Translations under genes and position numbers: made by a program
In this document: one piece after another, positions 23,218-30,837 of the stretch
Numbering within the stretch: the first letter of the stretch is position 1
Layout of the letters: each line of letters starts with the position of its first letter
Notes under the pieces: model-generated
Told to the model about the DNA's origin: nothing
What the model saw: the letters and a program-made list of their open reading frames with translations, nothing else
Database searches by the model: none
Assembly: GCA_946887155.1 (NCBI GenBank)
Contig: CAMPKM010000001.1
Coordinates: 1 to 35,933, forward strand
Reading direction: 5' to 3'
From: an uncultured Gemmatimonadota bacterium
Lineage (GTDB): Bacteria; Gemmatimonadota; Gemmatimonadetes; Gemmatimonadales; Gemmatimonadaceae
DNA length: 35,933 nucleotides

Positions 23218-24264
23218 GTGTTCAAGTCCACAGTTTCAGAAGAGTTACCCGCCGAGGAACGGCATCTTCAGCGCCTGCAGAGGATGGCCACCCTTGGCAC
23301 GCTCGCATCCGGACTTGGCCACGACCTCCGCAACCTCGTCATGCCGGTGCTGCTCCGGCTCGACGTCGTGGCAGCGTCCACGGAGCTGCCGGAGAAGGCG
23401 AGACTCGACCTCGCGAGCATCAGGCAAAGTATCCTCCGGCTGCAGCGCCTCGCGGGCGGTCTCCGCCTCCTCGCGACCGATCCATTCGATCAGCGCGACG
23501 AGTCGCAACTCACGAAGCTGCAGGACTGGTGGGAGGACCTGCATCCGATTGTCGTGGATGCCCTTCCTCCGCACACAACCCTCGACGTCCGGATCGACAA
23601 GGACCTTCCCCTGGTCACCGTACCACCCGGGGCTCTCGCGCAGATCCTGATCAACCTCGTGATGAATTCCCGGCAGGCGATGGAGTTCACTGCCATGCCG
23701 CACTTGTCGTTATGCACGAGAGCGGAGCCGGGACGCGTCCTGCTCGATGTCCAGGACAACGGAACGGGAATGGACGCCGAGACGCGGCGGCGCTGTTTCG
23801 AGCCGTACTTCACGACACGGGCACGTGGCTATGCCACAGGGTTGGGTTTGTCGACCGGACGTGCCCTGCTGAATCGGTATGGTGGCGACCTCGTACTGGG
23901 CGATGCGCCCGAGTCCGGCACGTTGTTCACGCTCGTTATGCCCGCTCGCATTCCGATGCCGCCGGGACTGAATGGCGCGCACAAGCGTGTGCGGCTGATG
24001 CTGAGGGACACGAGACACCTGGCGATGATTCGTCTGCTCATCCGCCACCGGGGGTTCGAGGAACTTTCACCCACCGACATGAATAGTGCAGACCTGACGA
24101 TATGCGACGCCGAGGCGCTGCCCCTGGTGCTGAAAAGCACGACGTCGGCGAATGACGCAGGCATGGTGATCGCAATCGGGTCACCGCGACCGGAGTCGGC
24201 TCCCGGCTCCGTTCGTTGGGTGGATCCCAGGGATTTCTCGAAACTCGACGATGTGCTGCTCTGA
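23218..24264 (+). CDS. Soluble histidine kinase with receiver-like C-terminal domain
   Basis: With GTG 23218 as start the protein has 348 residues (TTG 23104 would add 38 poorly conserved ones). The dimerisation helix carries His35 in ASGLGHDLRN; the ATPase part has an N-box ILINLVMNSRQAM, G1 DNGTGM, F-box FEPYFTT and G2 ATGLGLSTG, all intact. There is no sensor domain and no membrane helix. After the ATPase domain (from about residue 245) comes about 100 residues with receiver-like rhythm (VRLMLRDTRHLAMIRLLIRH) but without the acidic pocket, as the DLTICDAEAL segment lacks the pattern. It overlaps by context with the following REC-only gene and probably phosphorylates it. Confidence 0.85.
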   Translation: MFKSTVSEELPAEERHLQRLQRMATLGTLASGLGHDLRNLVMPVLLRLDVVAASTELPEKARLDLASIRQSILRLQRLAGGLRLLATDPFDQRDESQLTKLQDWWEDLHPIVVDALPPHTTLDVRIDKDLPLVTVPPGALAQILINLVMNSRQAMEFTAMPHLSLCTRAEPGRVLLDVQDNGTGMDAETRRRCFEPYFTTRARGYATGLGLSTGRALLNRYGGDLVLGDAPESGTLFTLVMPARIPMPPGLNGAHKRVRLMLRDTRHLAMIRLLIRHRGFEELSPTDMNSADLTICDAEALPLVLKSTTSANDAGMVIAIGSPRPESAPGSVRWVDPRDFSKLDDVLL

Positions 24265-24295
24265 CGGCATGGACGAGTCCAGGATGGGAGGAGGA

Positions 24296-24709
24296 GTGGC
24301 GTCGATAGACCCCCCGCCGTTCAGCGTGATGTGCATCGACGACAACATCCTGTTGATCGATGCGCTCGAGAGCCGGCTGAGCATGGAGAGCGGATTCAGC
24401 GGACTTCATCGGGTCGATGATCCGGCCTCCGCCGTCGACGAAGCGCTCCGGCTGACGCCTTCGGTCGTATTGCTGGACGTCGACCTGCCAGGCGGCGTCG
24501 ACGCGCTCGCACTGCTCGACCAATTGGTCCTCAAAGCGCCCGGTACGCGCGTGTTGATCTTCACGGGCTTTCCGAGCGGCGATCTCGTCAGGCGCGCGAT
24601 GTCGCGCGGGGCGTGGGGCTTTGTCTCGAAGGGAACGGCGGCCGAGACGCTGATCAGCGCCATCAAGCGCGTGGTCGCCGGTCAGGCGGTCATCGAGCTC
24701 GAGGACTAG
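24296..24709 (+). CDS. Single-domain response regulator (REC only)
   Basis: GTG 24296 follows GGGAGG by four bases and is preferred; ATG 24251 would overlap the kinase stop and ATG 24269 has no ribosome binding site. The 137-residue receiver has the pocket residues (CIDDN), the phosphoacceptor Asp in VVLLDVDLPGG, Thr in FTGFPS and Lys in VSKGT. It lacks an output domain. It lies 31 bp after the histidine kinase, which makes the pair a self-contained two-component unit. The last 20 bp overlap the end of the DUF421 gene on the other strand. Confidence 0.88.
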   Translation: MASIDPPPFSVMCIDDNILLIDALESRLSMESGFSGLHRVDDPASAVDEALRLTPSVVLLDVDLPGGVDALALLDQLVLKAPGTRVLIFTGFPSGDLVRRAMSRGAWGFVSKGTAAETLISAIKRVVAGQAVIELED

Positions 24710-25313
24710 CGCCGGGCCCCCACGGAATCACGGAGATTCCGCCTGTTCGCTCGAGGATCGCAAATCGGATCTGGTCGAACGTCTCGAGGCCCAGGTCCTT
24801 GCGTCCCGCCTCGAGGATGTCATCGCGGTCGATGCGCTCCCGTTCCATGGCTTCGTCATTCGTTATGCCGTCGCGAACCAGAACGGTCGGTATGTCTTCG
24901 AGCACCCTGGCCGCGCCCTCGGACTTCTGCTTCACGAACGCGAGGACGGCGTCGGCGGCGACGAACGTCATGACGATCACCAGCGCCGATGTCATGCGGG
25001 TATCGTCGGCAACCAGCGCCGGCTGTACCGCTTCACTGATGATGAGCAGCACGACCAGGTCGAAGGTGCTGAGCTCCGCCAGCGTGCGTTTCCCCGCCAG
25101 TCGCATTACCGCGAACACAAAGGCGTAGACGATAATGGCGCGGAGGACCGGTGACGCGATCGCCACGTCGGGCGTTCCCCAGAGGAAACTGGCGGCCACC
25201 AACGCGGGAAGGATGATCGCCCACGCAAAAAGGCGAATGCGATACGCTACCCGGTCGTAGCGATCACTTTCGCCGAAGTGCGGATGGTTGGCCGCGCGCT
25301 GGCGCGCTGTCAC
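24690..25313 (-). CDS. DUF421-family membrane protein (YetF-like)
   Basis: From GTG 25313 the 207-residue protein has three membrane helices in the N-terminal half (about 29-46, 58-74 and 110-126; for example AIIVYAFVFAVMRLAGKRTL) and a C-terminal soluble beta domain beginning PTVLVRDGITNDEAMERERI. LAGKRTLAELSTFDLVVLLI is the characteristic DUF421 core. Its cellular function is unresolved; members are linked with stress and sporulation-related membrane proteins. Its 3' end overlaps the REC gene by 20 bp, so their transcripts can pair. Confidence 0.9.
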   Translation of the reverse strand: MTARQRAANHPHFGESDRYDRVAYRIRLFAWAIILPALVAASFLWGTPDVAIASPVLRAIIVYAFVFAVMRLAGKRTLAELSTFDLVVLLIISEAVQPALVADDTRMTSALVIVMTFVAADAVLAFVKQKSEGAARVLEDIPTVLVRDGITNDEAMERERIDRDDILEAGRKDLGLETFDQIRFAILERTGGISVIPWGPGASPRAR

Positions 25314-25395
25314 GGTTTCGTTCCTGGCGATCGGTAGAACTCCGCGGCCCGGGAGACAAGGCTACCCGTGGCGCGCGGAGTTAACCGATCATCTA

Positions 25396-26142
25396 TCAGT
25401 TCACCTGCGAGTCGTCGAACCGGAACGATTCGAGCTTGCCCGCGGCATTCCGCGTCAGCACGATCGTGTACGATTTGCCGGCTTGCAGAGTTGTGTTGGG
25501 AATCGAGTGGAGGAGGCGGTTCCCGTCTTCGTTGCGGATCTCCAGCGTTCCGCTCCACGGGTCAACCGCCCGGTATCCTGCTTCCATGGAGAAGTTCACG
25601 CCGTCGAGCAGCGTGCCTTCCTCGCCGCGACGAACGACATTGACTTCGTCGATGCCCCGCGCCGCGTGGATTACGCGTACATGGGCCTTCGTGGTGTCGT
25701 CCGAGATTTCATCGCGAAGGATGCGCGTCTCGAACTTCTTCGCGCTATCGCGCATGACGACGATCGTGTAGCGATTTCCGTCCGTCAGCATTTCGCGGTT
25801 GGTCGCGAGCGGCTCGAAGGCGCTGTCGCCGGTCGCACTGACCTCGAACGTCACCCAGTTGCGGTCGATGGGCTGGTAGGCGGTCACTTTGCGGTATTCA
25901 GCCGTTGCCAGTTCGTGAGCCGGGTCGGCGCGAACGACGAGACCGGACGCGCCGGACACCGCATTCACCACCCGAACCAGGGCAACGCCCCGCTTGTCGG
26001 CGGAGTCACCGGACATGGAGACGGCTGCTTCGCCAGTCGACGAGCGCGTCGCAACTTCCTTTTCAGTCTGTACGTCACGGCAGGCACCGAGCAAAGCCAT
26101 CACGGCAACGAGGCCGCCGGCGGATCGCATGCGGTATGTCAT
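25396..26142 (-). CDS. DUF4397 lipoprotein with two repeats
   Basis: ATG 26142 with AAGGAG eight bases upstream; 248 residues. The signal peptide ends in LLGACRD, a clear lipobox. Two DUF4397-type repeats follow: VALVRVVNAVSGASGLVV... to YTIVVMRDS, and AHVRVIHAARGIDEVNVV... to SYTIVLTRN, each a beta-sandwich-like unit. DUF4397 proteins are exported and of unknown function, perhaps adhesive or binding. It is immediately downstream of another frame that ends at 26145, so the two are likely co-translated. Confidence 0.88.
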   Translation of the reverse strand: MTYRMRSAGGLVAVMALLGACRDVQTEKEVATRSSTGEAAVSMSGDSADKRGVALVRVVNAVSGASGLVVRADPAHELATAEYRKVTAYQPIDRNWVTFEVSATGDSAFEPLATNREMLTDGNRYTIVVMRDSAKKFETRILRDEISDDTTKAHVRVIHAARGIDEVNVVRRGEEGTLLDGVNFSMEAGYRAVDPWSGTLEIRNEDGNRLLHSIPNTTLQAGKSYTIVLTRNAAGKLESFRFDDSQVN

Positions 26143-26144
26143 GT

Positions 26145-26525
26145 TCAGTTCTCCTTGTGGAGCGCAACCCGGACGGCACGCGGCCGCCAGGCAGGGCGTG
26201 GCGCCGGCATTGGTCCGTGCTTGCGGAGCAGGGCATCCACCCACGCTTCGACGCTCTGGCGATCACGACGCCAGAATCGCTGCAACATCCCCACGAGCTG
26301 CTGGCGATAGCCGAGCGCGCGGAGAATGTCGTTATGGAACAGCGTACCGCGCAGGACGGACACGCGGCCGCGGAACTGATGTATGGCACCCTCGACCACG
26401 AGAAGCGCTTCCGGCAAGTGCCGGCGCTGCTCGGCGATTGGCCACTGCATTGAGAGAATGGAGCCCATGATCCCGGTCCTGATGAAGGCTGGCCCAAGGT
26501 GATGCAACGGCCCTCCCGCCACCAT
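26145..26525 (-). CDS. Hypothetical small protein upstream of the DUF4397 gene
   Basis: The 126-residue frame (ATG 26525, or ATG 26468 giving 107 residues) ends with TGA two bases before the DUF4397 start, and the Shine-Dalgarno of that gene lies in its last codons. Third-position GC is high in this frame (about 75 % by eye), as in neighbouring genes. The product is helical with VEGAIHQFRGRVSVLRGTL and VEAWVDALLRKHG, no signal peptide or membrane helix; no family recognised. Alternative frames on the plus strand cover the same DNA, so the assignment is tentative. Confidence 0.4.
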   Translation of the reverse strand: MVAGGPLHHLGPAFIRTGIMGSILSMQWPIAEQRRHLPEALLVVEGAIHQFRGRVSVLRGTLFHNDILRALGYRQQLVGMLQRFWRRDRQSVEAWVDALLRKHGPMPAPRPAWRPRAVRVALHKEN

Positions 26526-26640
26526 TTCCCGTGAGTGGTGACTTCACCTGCATCGCAGCAGGTATTCGGGGAACACCTGACACCGCATGTGGGCTTACCT
26601 CTCTGGAGATAGGAGGCCTCGTCGAAGTCCCATAAATGAT

Positions 26641-26670
26641 CACCCCGGCTCCTGCAAAGGGGCCGGGGTG
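26641..26670 (-). terminator. Terminator hairpin after the BON-domain gene
   Basis: CACCCCGGC (26641-26649) pairs perfectly with GCCGGGGTG (26662-26670) over a 12-base loop, 33 bp past the BON gene stop. On the minus strand it is followed by ATCATTTATG, a modest AT-rich tail. The rest of 26526-26702 has no gene. Confidence 0.55.
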
Positions 26671-26702
26671 TCCGTGCTCATGCATGGTTCGGATGCGATC
26701 GT

Positions 26703-27803
26703 TCAGCGGGCAGTGCCGCCTGCCGTTGACCCGACTGTCGAACGTTGGCTGCCCTGCTGTTCGGTTGAGGACTTGCCTTCGCGTTCGGTGGATCGCGACA
26801 GCTCACGGTCGCTGGATCGGTCGTGAGCGCCGTCCTTTCCGTCGGCCTTCACCCGGATCTGGTTCTGCACTTCGTTCGCGCCGAATACGCGCTCAGCGAT
26901 ATCCTCTGCCTGACGCTTGGCGCGACGCTCGGTGACGGTACCGGTCAGCGTGATTTCTCCAGCCTGCACCTTCACCTCGATGTCGCTGGCGTCGATCTCC
27001 GGATGACGGGCGAGGGCTTCGTTCACTTCCTCACGAATGCGCTCGTCAGAACGCTGCCAGTTCTTCGGTCCTTTGCCGACGTGTGACTGGAAGTCGGCCT
27101 GGGATCGCTGGCTGGAGATATGGCCGCCGTATTCCGACGAGCCGTACAATCCCTGGTGACGACCCCAGCGCATCTCGTCAGGCTCGGCTGCCCAGTTTTC
27201 TCCCTGGTTCGTGCCCTGGCCATACCGGGAGCCTTCCCCGCCGCGCCAGTTGGTCGCGCCCTGGCTTCCATAGTATCCGCTCTGCCCGTACTGGCTTCGC
27301 GGCTGGCCGCCACGACCACCCTGATAGCCACGCTGGCCGGATCCGCCCTGGTTGTATTCGCCCTGCCCGTACCCGCCCTGGCCATAGTCCTGATATGCAC
27401 CTTGGCCAGACCCACCCTGACCGAAGGACCCCTGTTCGTAGTCCCGGTTGCTGCTGCCCTGGCCGTATCCGCGACCATAACGATTGCCCTCACGGAAACT
27501 GCCGCCCTGCGCGCCCATGCTCTCCTCTTCGTCGTAGCCCTCGTACGAGTCGCGGCCGCCTGACGAGCGCCCACCCGCACCGCGGCTGAAGCCCTCATCG
27601 TAACCGTACTGCCGGCGACTGCTGCCCCACGTTCGCTCACCCTGGCCGCGTTCCTGCTCGAAGTCCGGGCCGCGTCCGAACCGTTCGGTCTGTTGATCCT
27701 GAAACTCGTCCTCTTCGCGTCCGCGTCCGCCGAATTCGCCACGGCGCGTCATGCCGCGCTGGCTCCGGTTGCGCTCTTCCTCGTAGCGATAGTTTCCTGG
27801 CAT
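26703..27803 (-). CDS. BON-domain protein with long Gly/Gln/Tyr/Arg low-complexity region
   Basis: ATG 27803 follows AGGAGGG by seven bases; 366 residues. The first 90 residues are highly charged (Glu, Arg, Gln, Gly). About 95-240 is a low-complexity tract of Gly, Gln, Tyr, Ser and Asn with many (G)YGQG and GQGG units and RGG pieces, very similar in style to the prion-like parts of FUS/EWS proteins. Residues about 252-318 are a BON domain (SDERIREEVNEALARHPEID to NEVQNQIRV), a fold that binds phospholipids or large membrane components. The tail is Ser/Arg/Glu-rich. There is no signal peptide, which is unusual for a BON protein. Neighbours are a terminator below and the NarL regulator above. 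Confidence 0.85.
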   Translation of the reverse strand: MPGNYRYEEERNRSQRGMTRRGEFGGRGREEDEFQDQQTERFGRGPDFEQERGQGERTWGSSRRQYGYDEGFSRGAGGRSSGGRDSYEGYDEEESMGAQGGSFREGNRYGRGYGQGSSNRDYEQGSFGQGGSGQGAYQDYGQGGYGQGEYNQGGSGQRGYQGGRGGQPRSQYGQSGYYGSQGATNWRGGEGSRYGQGTNQGENWAAEPDEMRWGRHQGLYGSSEYGGHISSQRSQADFQSHVGKGPKNWQRSDERIREEVNEALARHPEIDASDIEVKVQAGEITLTGTVTERRAKRQAEDIAERVFGANEVQNQIRVKADGKDGAHDRSSDRELSRSTEREGKSSTEQQGSQRSTVGSTAGGTAR

Positions 27804-27964
27804 CTGCCCGCCCTCCTGCACTACGGCATGTGAGGGATTCCAGAGGCGAACAACGCCTGCGGTGCGCCCTCGTTGAGGCAGCACAATGTGCCTGCCCGGT
27901 GAGCGCGCGCAATTTTACCGCGGAGGTACGCGGTGTTAGGTCGTGCGAGGCAGGAGCGAGTTCG

Positions 27965-28633
27965 TCAGAGCGGGCGAACGAGACCGCGCTTGATCGCGAT
28001 CGTAATGGCCTGGGTCCGGTCGCGTGCGCCGAGCTTCTGCAGAATGGCCTTCACGTGCGCCTTGACGGTTCCTTCGCTGACGAACAGGGCCTTGGCGATT
28101 TCGAGATTCGACTTCCCCTCGGCGACCCCGCGCAACACTTCCTCCTGTCGGGGAGTCAGCGTTTCCGAAGCAACGTGATCCGCGAGCTTGGCGGCGATTT
28201 CCGGCGGGATTTCCTTGCGACCCGCGTGCACCGAGCGGATCGTGTCGGCCAGACGGCTCGAATCCACGTCCTTCAACAGGTAACTCGAGGCGCCTGCCCG
28301 AAGACCGCGAAAGATCTCTTCGTCCGTATCGTACGTCGTCAACAGGATCACGCGCGCGTTAGGGTTCACGTCGCGCAACGCCTGCGTCAGCGTCACGCCA
28401 TCCATCGGTGTCATGCGCAAGTCGACGATGGCGACGTCGGGCGTGAGCTCTCGATAGGCGTCCAGTGCCGCCCTGCCGTCCGCGGCCTGGCCAACGACTT
28501 CGAATCCGTCGACCGCATTCAACACCGCCGCCAGACCCTCACGAAGGATCGTGTGGTCGTCGACGAGCAGGATCTTGATATCGTCAGTTTCCATCGTCGC
28601 CACGGTTGGCGTCGTCAAGGCTGGTTCGAGCAT
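27965..28633 (-). CDS. NarL/FixJ-type response regulator
   Basis: GGGAGGA lies seven bases before ATG 28633, which is therefore chosen over ATG 28594. The 222-residue protein has a receiver with acidic pocket DD in LLVDDH, phosphoacceptor Asp71 in VAIVDLRMTPMDG, Thr pair in LLTTYDTDE and Lys in LLKDVD, and a LuxR-type helix-turn-helix (LTPRQEEVLRGVAEGKSNLE, then FVSEGTVKAHVKAILQKL). It is a DNA-binding activator class. No ordinary histidine kinase is adjacent; a phosphotransferase-like gene starts 84 bp away on the opposite strand and is a candidate partner. Confidence 0.95.
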   Translation of the reverse strand: MLEPALTTPTVATMETDDIKILLVDDHTILREGLAAVLNAVDGFEVVGQAADGRAALDAYRELTPDVAIVDLRMTPMDGVTLTQALRDVNPNARVILLTTYDTDEEIFRGLRAGASSYLLKDVDSSRLADTIRSVHAGRKEIPPEIAAKLADHVASETLTPRQEEVLRGVAEGKSNLEIAKALFVSEGTVKAHVKAILQKLGARDRTQAITIAIKRGLVRPL

Positions 28634-28717
28634 TGCACCGTCCTCCCACCAAATGGTGGACCTTCCGAATTCGGTCTACGTTACGTAGCAACGGTAAGCT
28701 CCGATGTGAGGTACGTC

Positions 28718-29368
28718 TTGGACAGTGGGTACGATAAAGCGAACGCATGGATGCAGTCGCCGGAAGGCGTCGAGCTCAACGATGCAGTGTGTTCGGTACT
28801 GGCGCACGAGCTTGGCGGCATTGCGGCCGCACTTGATCTTCGCAGCGCCGCACTCGTTCGCACAATACCGCCCAACGATGTCGCCGCATTGCGAGGGCTC
28901 GCCGACGAGGTTCGCGCGAGCTCCCGGATCGTCCGCTTGCTGCGGAGGCCGGACGTTTCTGGTAAGCTCGGTCCGGCAAAGTACCACACCCTCGACGACT
29001 GGTGGCGTTTGGCGTCGAAGTTCTCCCGAAACGTCCTGCGCGGCGCCACGTTCAATGCCACATTCGGTGAAAGCCGCATCAACCCTCAGGACGCCAACGT
29101 ACTGACCTGGGTCTGGCTTGCGTCCTGTAAGGTATTGGCTGAGAAGCACAATGAAGATGCGCCGTCCGTCACTCTGGGCGGCAGCACGGATGGAGGACTC
29201 ATCAAGCTTCGGGCCGAGATTCCGGCATCACGCGTTCCTGAGGCAGCTTCGCGCTGGTCGCGGTACGCGGCACGAGTTGCCGCAACCATTGATGCCGCTC
29301 CTCCACGCTGGGAGCACGAAGCCGGCGTCGTCTCGTGGTCGTTTTCGCTACCCGCCGCCGGCGACTGA
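28718..29368 (+). CDS. Histidine phosphotransferase-like protein (ChpT-like, ATP-site motifs missing)
   Basis: TTG 28718 has GAGG six bases upstream; GTG 28706 and ATG 28751 are alternatives. The product (about 216 residues) starts with a helix holding VCSVLAHELGGIAAALDLRS, His30 in the position and surroundings of a kinase H-box. The second half has an ATPase-like alpha/beta rhythm (VTLGGSTDGGLIKLRAEIPA) but lacks the N, G1, F and G2 boxes seen in the kinase at 23.2 kb. This combination is that of ChpT/Spo0B-type phosphotransferases, which relay phosphate to response regulators without using ATP. It is divergent from the NarL regulator, whose partner it may be. Assignment rests on motifs only. 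Confidence 0.6.
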   Translation: MDSGYDKANAWMQSPEGVELNDAVCSVLAHELGGIAAALDLRSAALVRTIPPNDVAALRGLADEVRASSRIVRLLRRPDVSGKLGPAKYHTLDDWWRLASKFSRNVLRGATFNATFGESRINPQDANVLTWVWLASCKVLAEKHNEDAPSVTLGGSTDGGLIKLRAEIPASRVPEAASRWSRYAARVAATIDAAPPRWEHEAGVVSWSFSLPAAGD

Positions 29369-29446
29369 TCCCTGCCTCGGTTGGGGGGCAACGTCACGCG
29401 GACGTGTCTTGAGGTCGTTCGCGACAGCTCCCAGACGGAGGCAGCC

Positions 29447-30700
29447 GTGTCACCAGTCAGCCGGTCCATTCTTTCGATCTCCTTCCTGCTCGCCGCTTGT
29501 GCCGACCCCTCGGCACCGGACGGCGCGCCGCCACTCATTTCCACGCTGCCCCGTCAGTTGACCGGCGTGGAAGCGGAGATGGTCTCGGCGGCGAACTCGT
29601 TCGGCGTGAACCTGCTCAACCGTGTGAACGAGTCGTTCGCCGACAGCAACGTGTTCCTGTCTCCGTTGAGCGCGTCGATGGCTCTCGGCATGACCATGAA
29701 CGGCGCCGAGGGAACGACGTTCACCGAGATGCGAACGGCGCTCGGCTTTGGCGAACGGACGTACAGTGAGTTGAACGCCGCGTATCGATCGCTGATCGAC
29801 CTGCTGCGCGGTCTCGATCCGGAGGTCGAGTTCGGAATCGCGAACGCCATCTATTATGACGCCGCCGACATTGGTGGTGCGCTGGAGCCCGCTTTTCTCG
29901 ACGAGTCCCGCCGGTACTTCGATGCCGAGATCAAGGGGCTCGATTTCCGCCTTCCGCAGACAGTCGATACGGTCAACGACTGGGCAAGCCGGAACACCAA
30001 CGGCCGCATCCCGACGATCCTCGATCGCATCGAGGCGCAGATCGTCATGCTCCTGATGAACGCGATCTACTTCAAGGGAGACTGGCGAGCGGCATTCAAG
30101 GCGTCTGACACTCGCGACCGGACGTTCCATTCACTGCGCGGTGTGGATGTGTCGGTGCCGACGATGTCTCGAAAGGGTGGGTTCAGGCAGGCGCGAACGC
30201 CCAACGCCACCGTCGCCGAGCTTCCCTATGGAGGTGACGCCTTCGTGATGACGATCCTGATGCCTGACGAGGGTGTCGACGTCAACAGCTTCGTGTCGCA
30301 ATTGACGACTGATACCTGGCAGTCCGCGACCGCGTCACTGCACGACTCCGAGGTCGACCTTTACCTTCCGAAATTCCGGCTGGCATGGGAGGACACGCTG
30401 AATGACGAATTGAAGGCGCTCGGTATGCAGCGCGCGTTCGTGCCGGACAACGCCGAGTTTACACGGATCAGCCGGACAGTTGGCAACAGCCTGTACATCG
30501 ACTTCGTGAAGCAGAAAGCGTTCGTGGACGTGAACGAGGTAGGTACGGAAGCCGCCGCGGTAACTGTTGTGGGCGTTGGAACGACATCTGCGCCGCAGCC
30601 GGTGTTCATCGACCGTCCGTTTGTGTTTGCGATTCGGGAGCGCCTGTCCGGGACACTCCTGTTCCTGGGCAAGATCGTCGAGCCGGTGATCAGCAGCTGA
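29447..30700 (+). CDS. Secreted serpin lipoprotein (protease inhibitor)
   Basis: GTG 29447 is five bases after GGAGG; 417 residues. A lipobox (LLAACADP) predicts an outer-membrane or secreted anchor. The serpin fold is clear: NSFGVNLLNRVNE, NVFLSPLSASMALGMTMNGA, FGIANAIYYDA, LLMNAIYFKGDWRAAF, VAELPYGGDAFVMTILMP, LYLPKFRLAWEDTLNDELKA and the C-terminal RPFVFAIRE...LFLGKI. The reactive-centre loop starts at Gly366 with GTEAAAVT, the inhibitory hinge pattern of small residues, and counting places P1-P1' at Thr380-Ser381. An inhibitory role against elastase- or subtilisin-like proteases is inferred. It lies 78 bp after the phosphotransferase-like gene. Confidence 0.93.
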   Translation: MSPVSRSILSISFLLAACADPSAPDGAPPLISTLPRQLTGVEAEMVSAANSFGVNLLNRVNESFADSNVFLSPLSASMALGMTMNGAEGTTFTEMRTALGFGERTYSELNAAYRSLIDLLRGLDPEVEFGIANAIYYDAADIGGALEPAFLDESRRYFDAEIKGLDFRLPQTVDTVNDWASRNTNGRIPTILDRIEAQIVMLLMNAIYFKGDWRAAFKASDTRDRTFHSLRGVDVSVPTMSRKGGFRQARTPNATVAELPYGGDAFVMTILMPDEGVDVNSFVSQLTTDTWQSATASLHDSEVDLYLPKFRLAWEDTLNDELKALGMQRAFVPDNAEFTRISRTVGNSLYIDFVKQKAFVDVNEVGTEAAAVTVVGVGTTSAPQPVFIDRPFVFAIRERLSGTLLFLGKIVEPVISS

Positions 30701-30837
30701 GTTCAGGAAACGACCTCATCCGTCAATAATTCGCTTGCCGCAGTCATGCGCCGGCAGAGAGTATTAGCGCTGCGAGCAGAGGCTCCCTTGCGACGAGGAT
30801 CGCGACGAACAGCAGCGACGTGGGACACGAGGATCGA

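Noticed and set aside
26823..27589. Plus-strand frames over the BON gene
   Set aside because: They arise from the repetitive Gly/Gln/Tyr codons of the BON protein; no ribosome binding site or domain is seen.
27830..28700. Upstream extension of the phosphotransferase-like gene opposite the NarL regulator
   Set aside because: The frame is open but antisense to a well-supported regulator; a start near 28.7 kb with its own SD is more likely.
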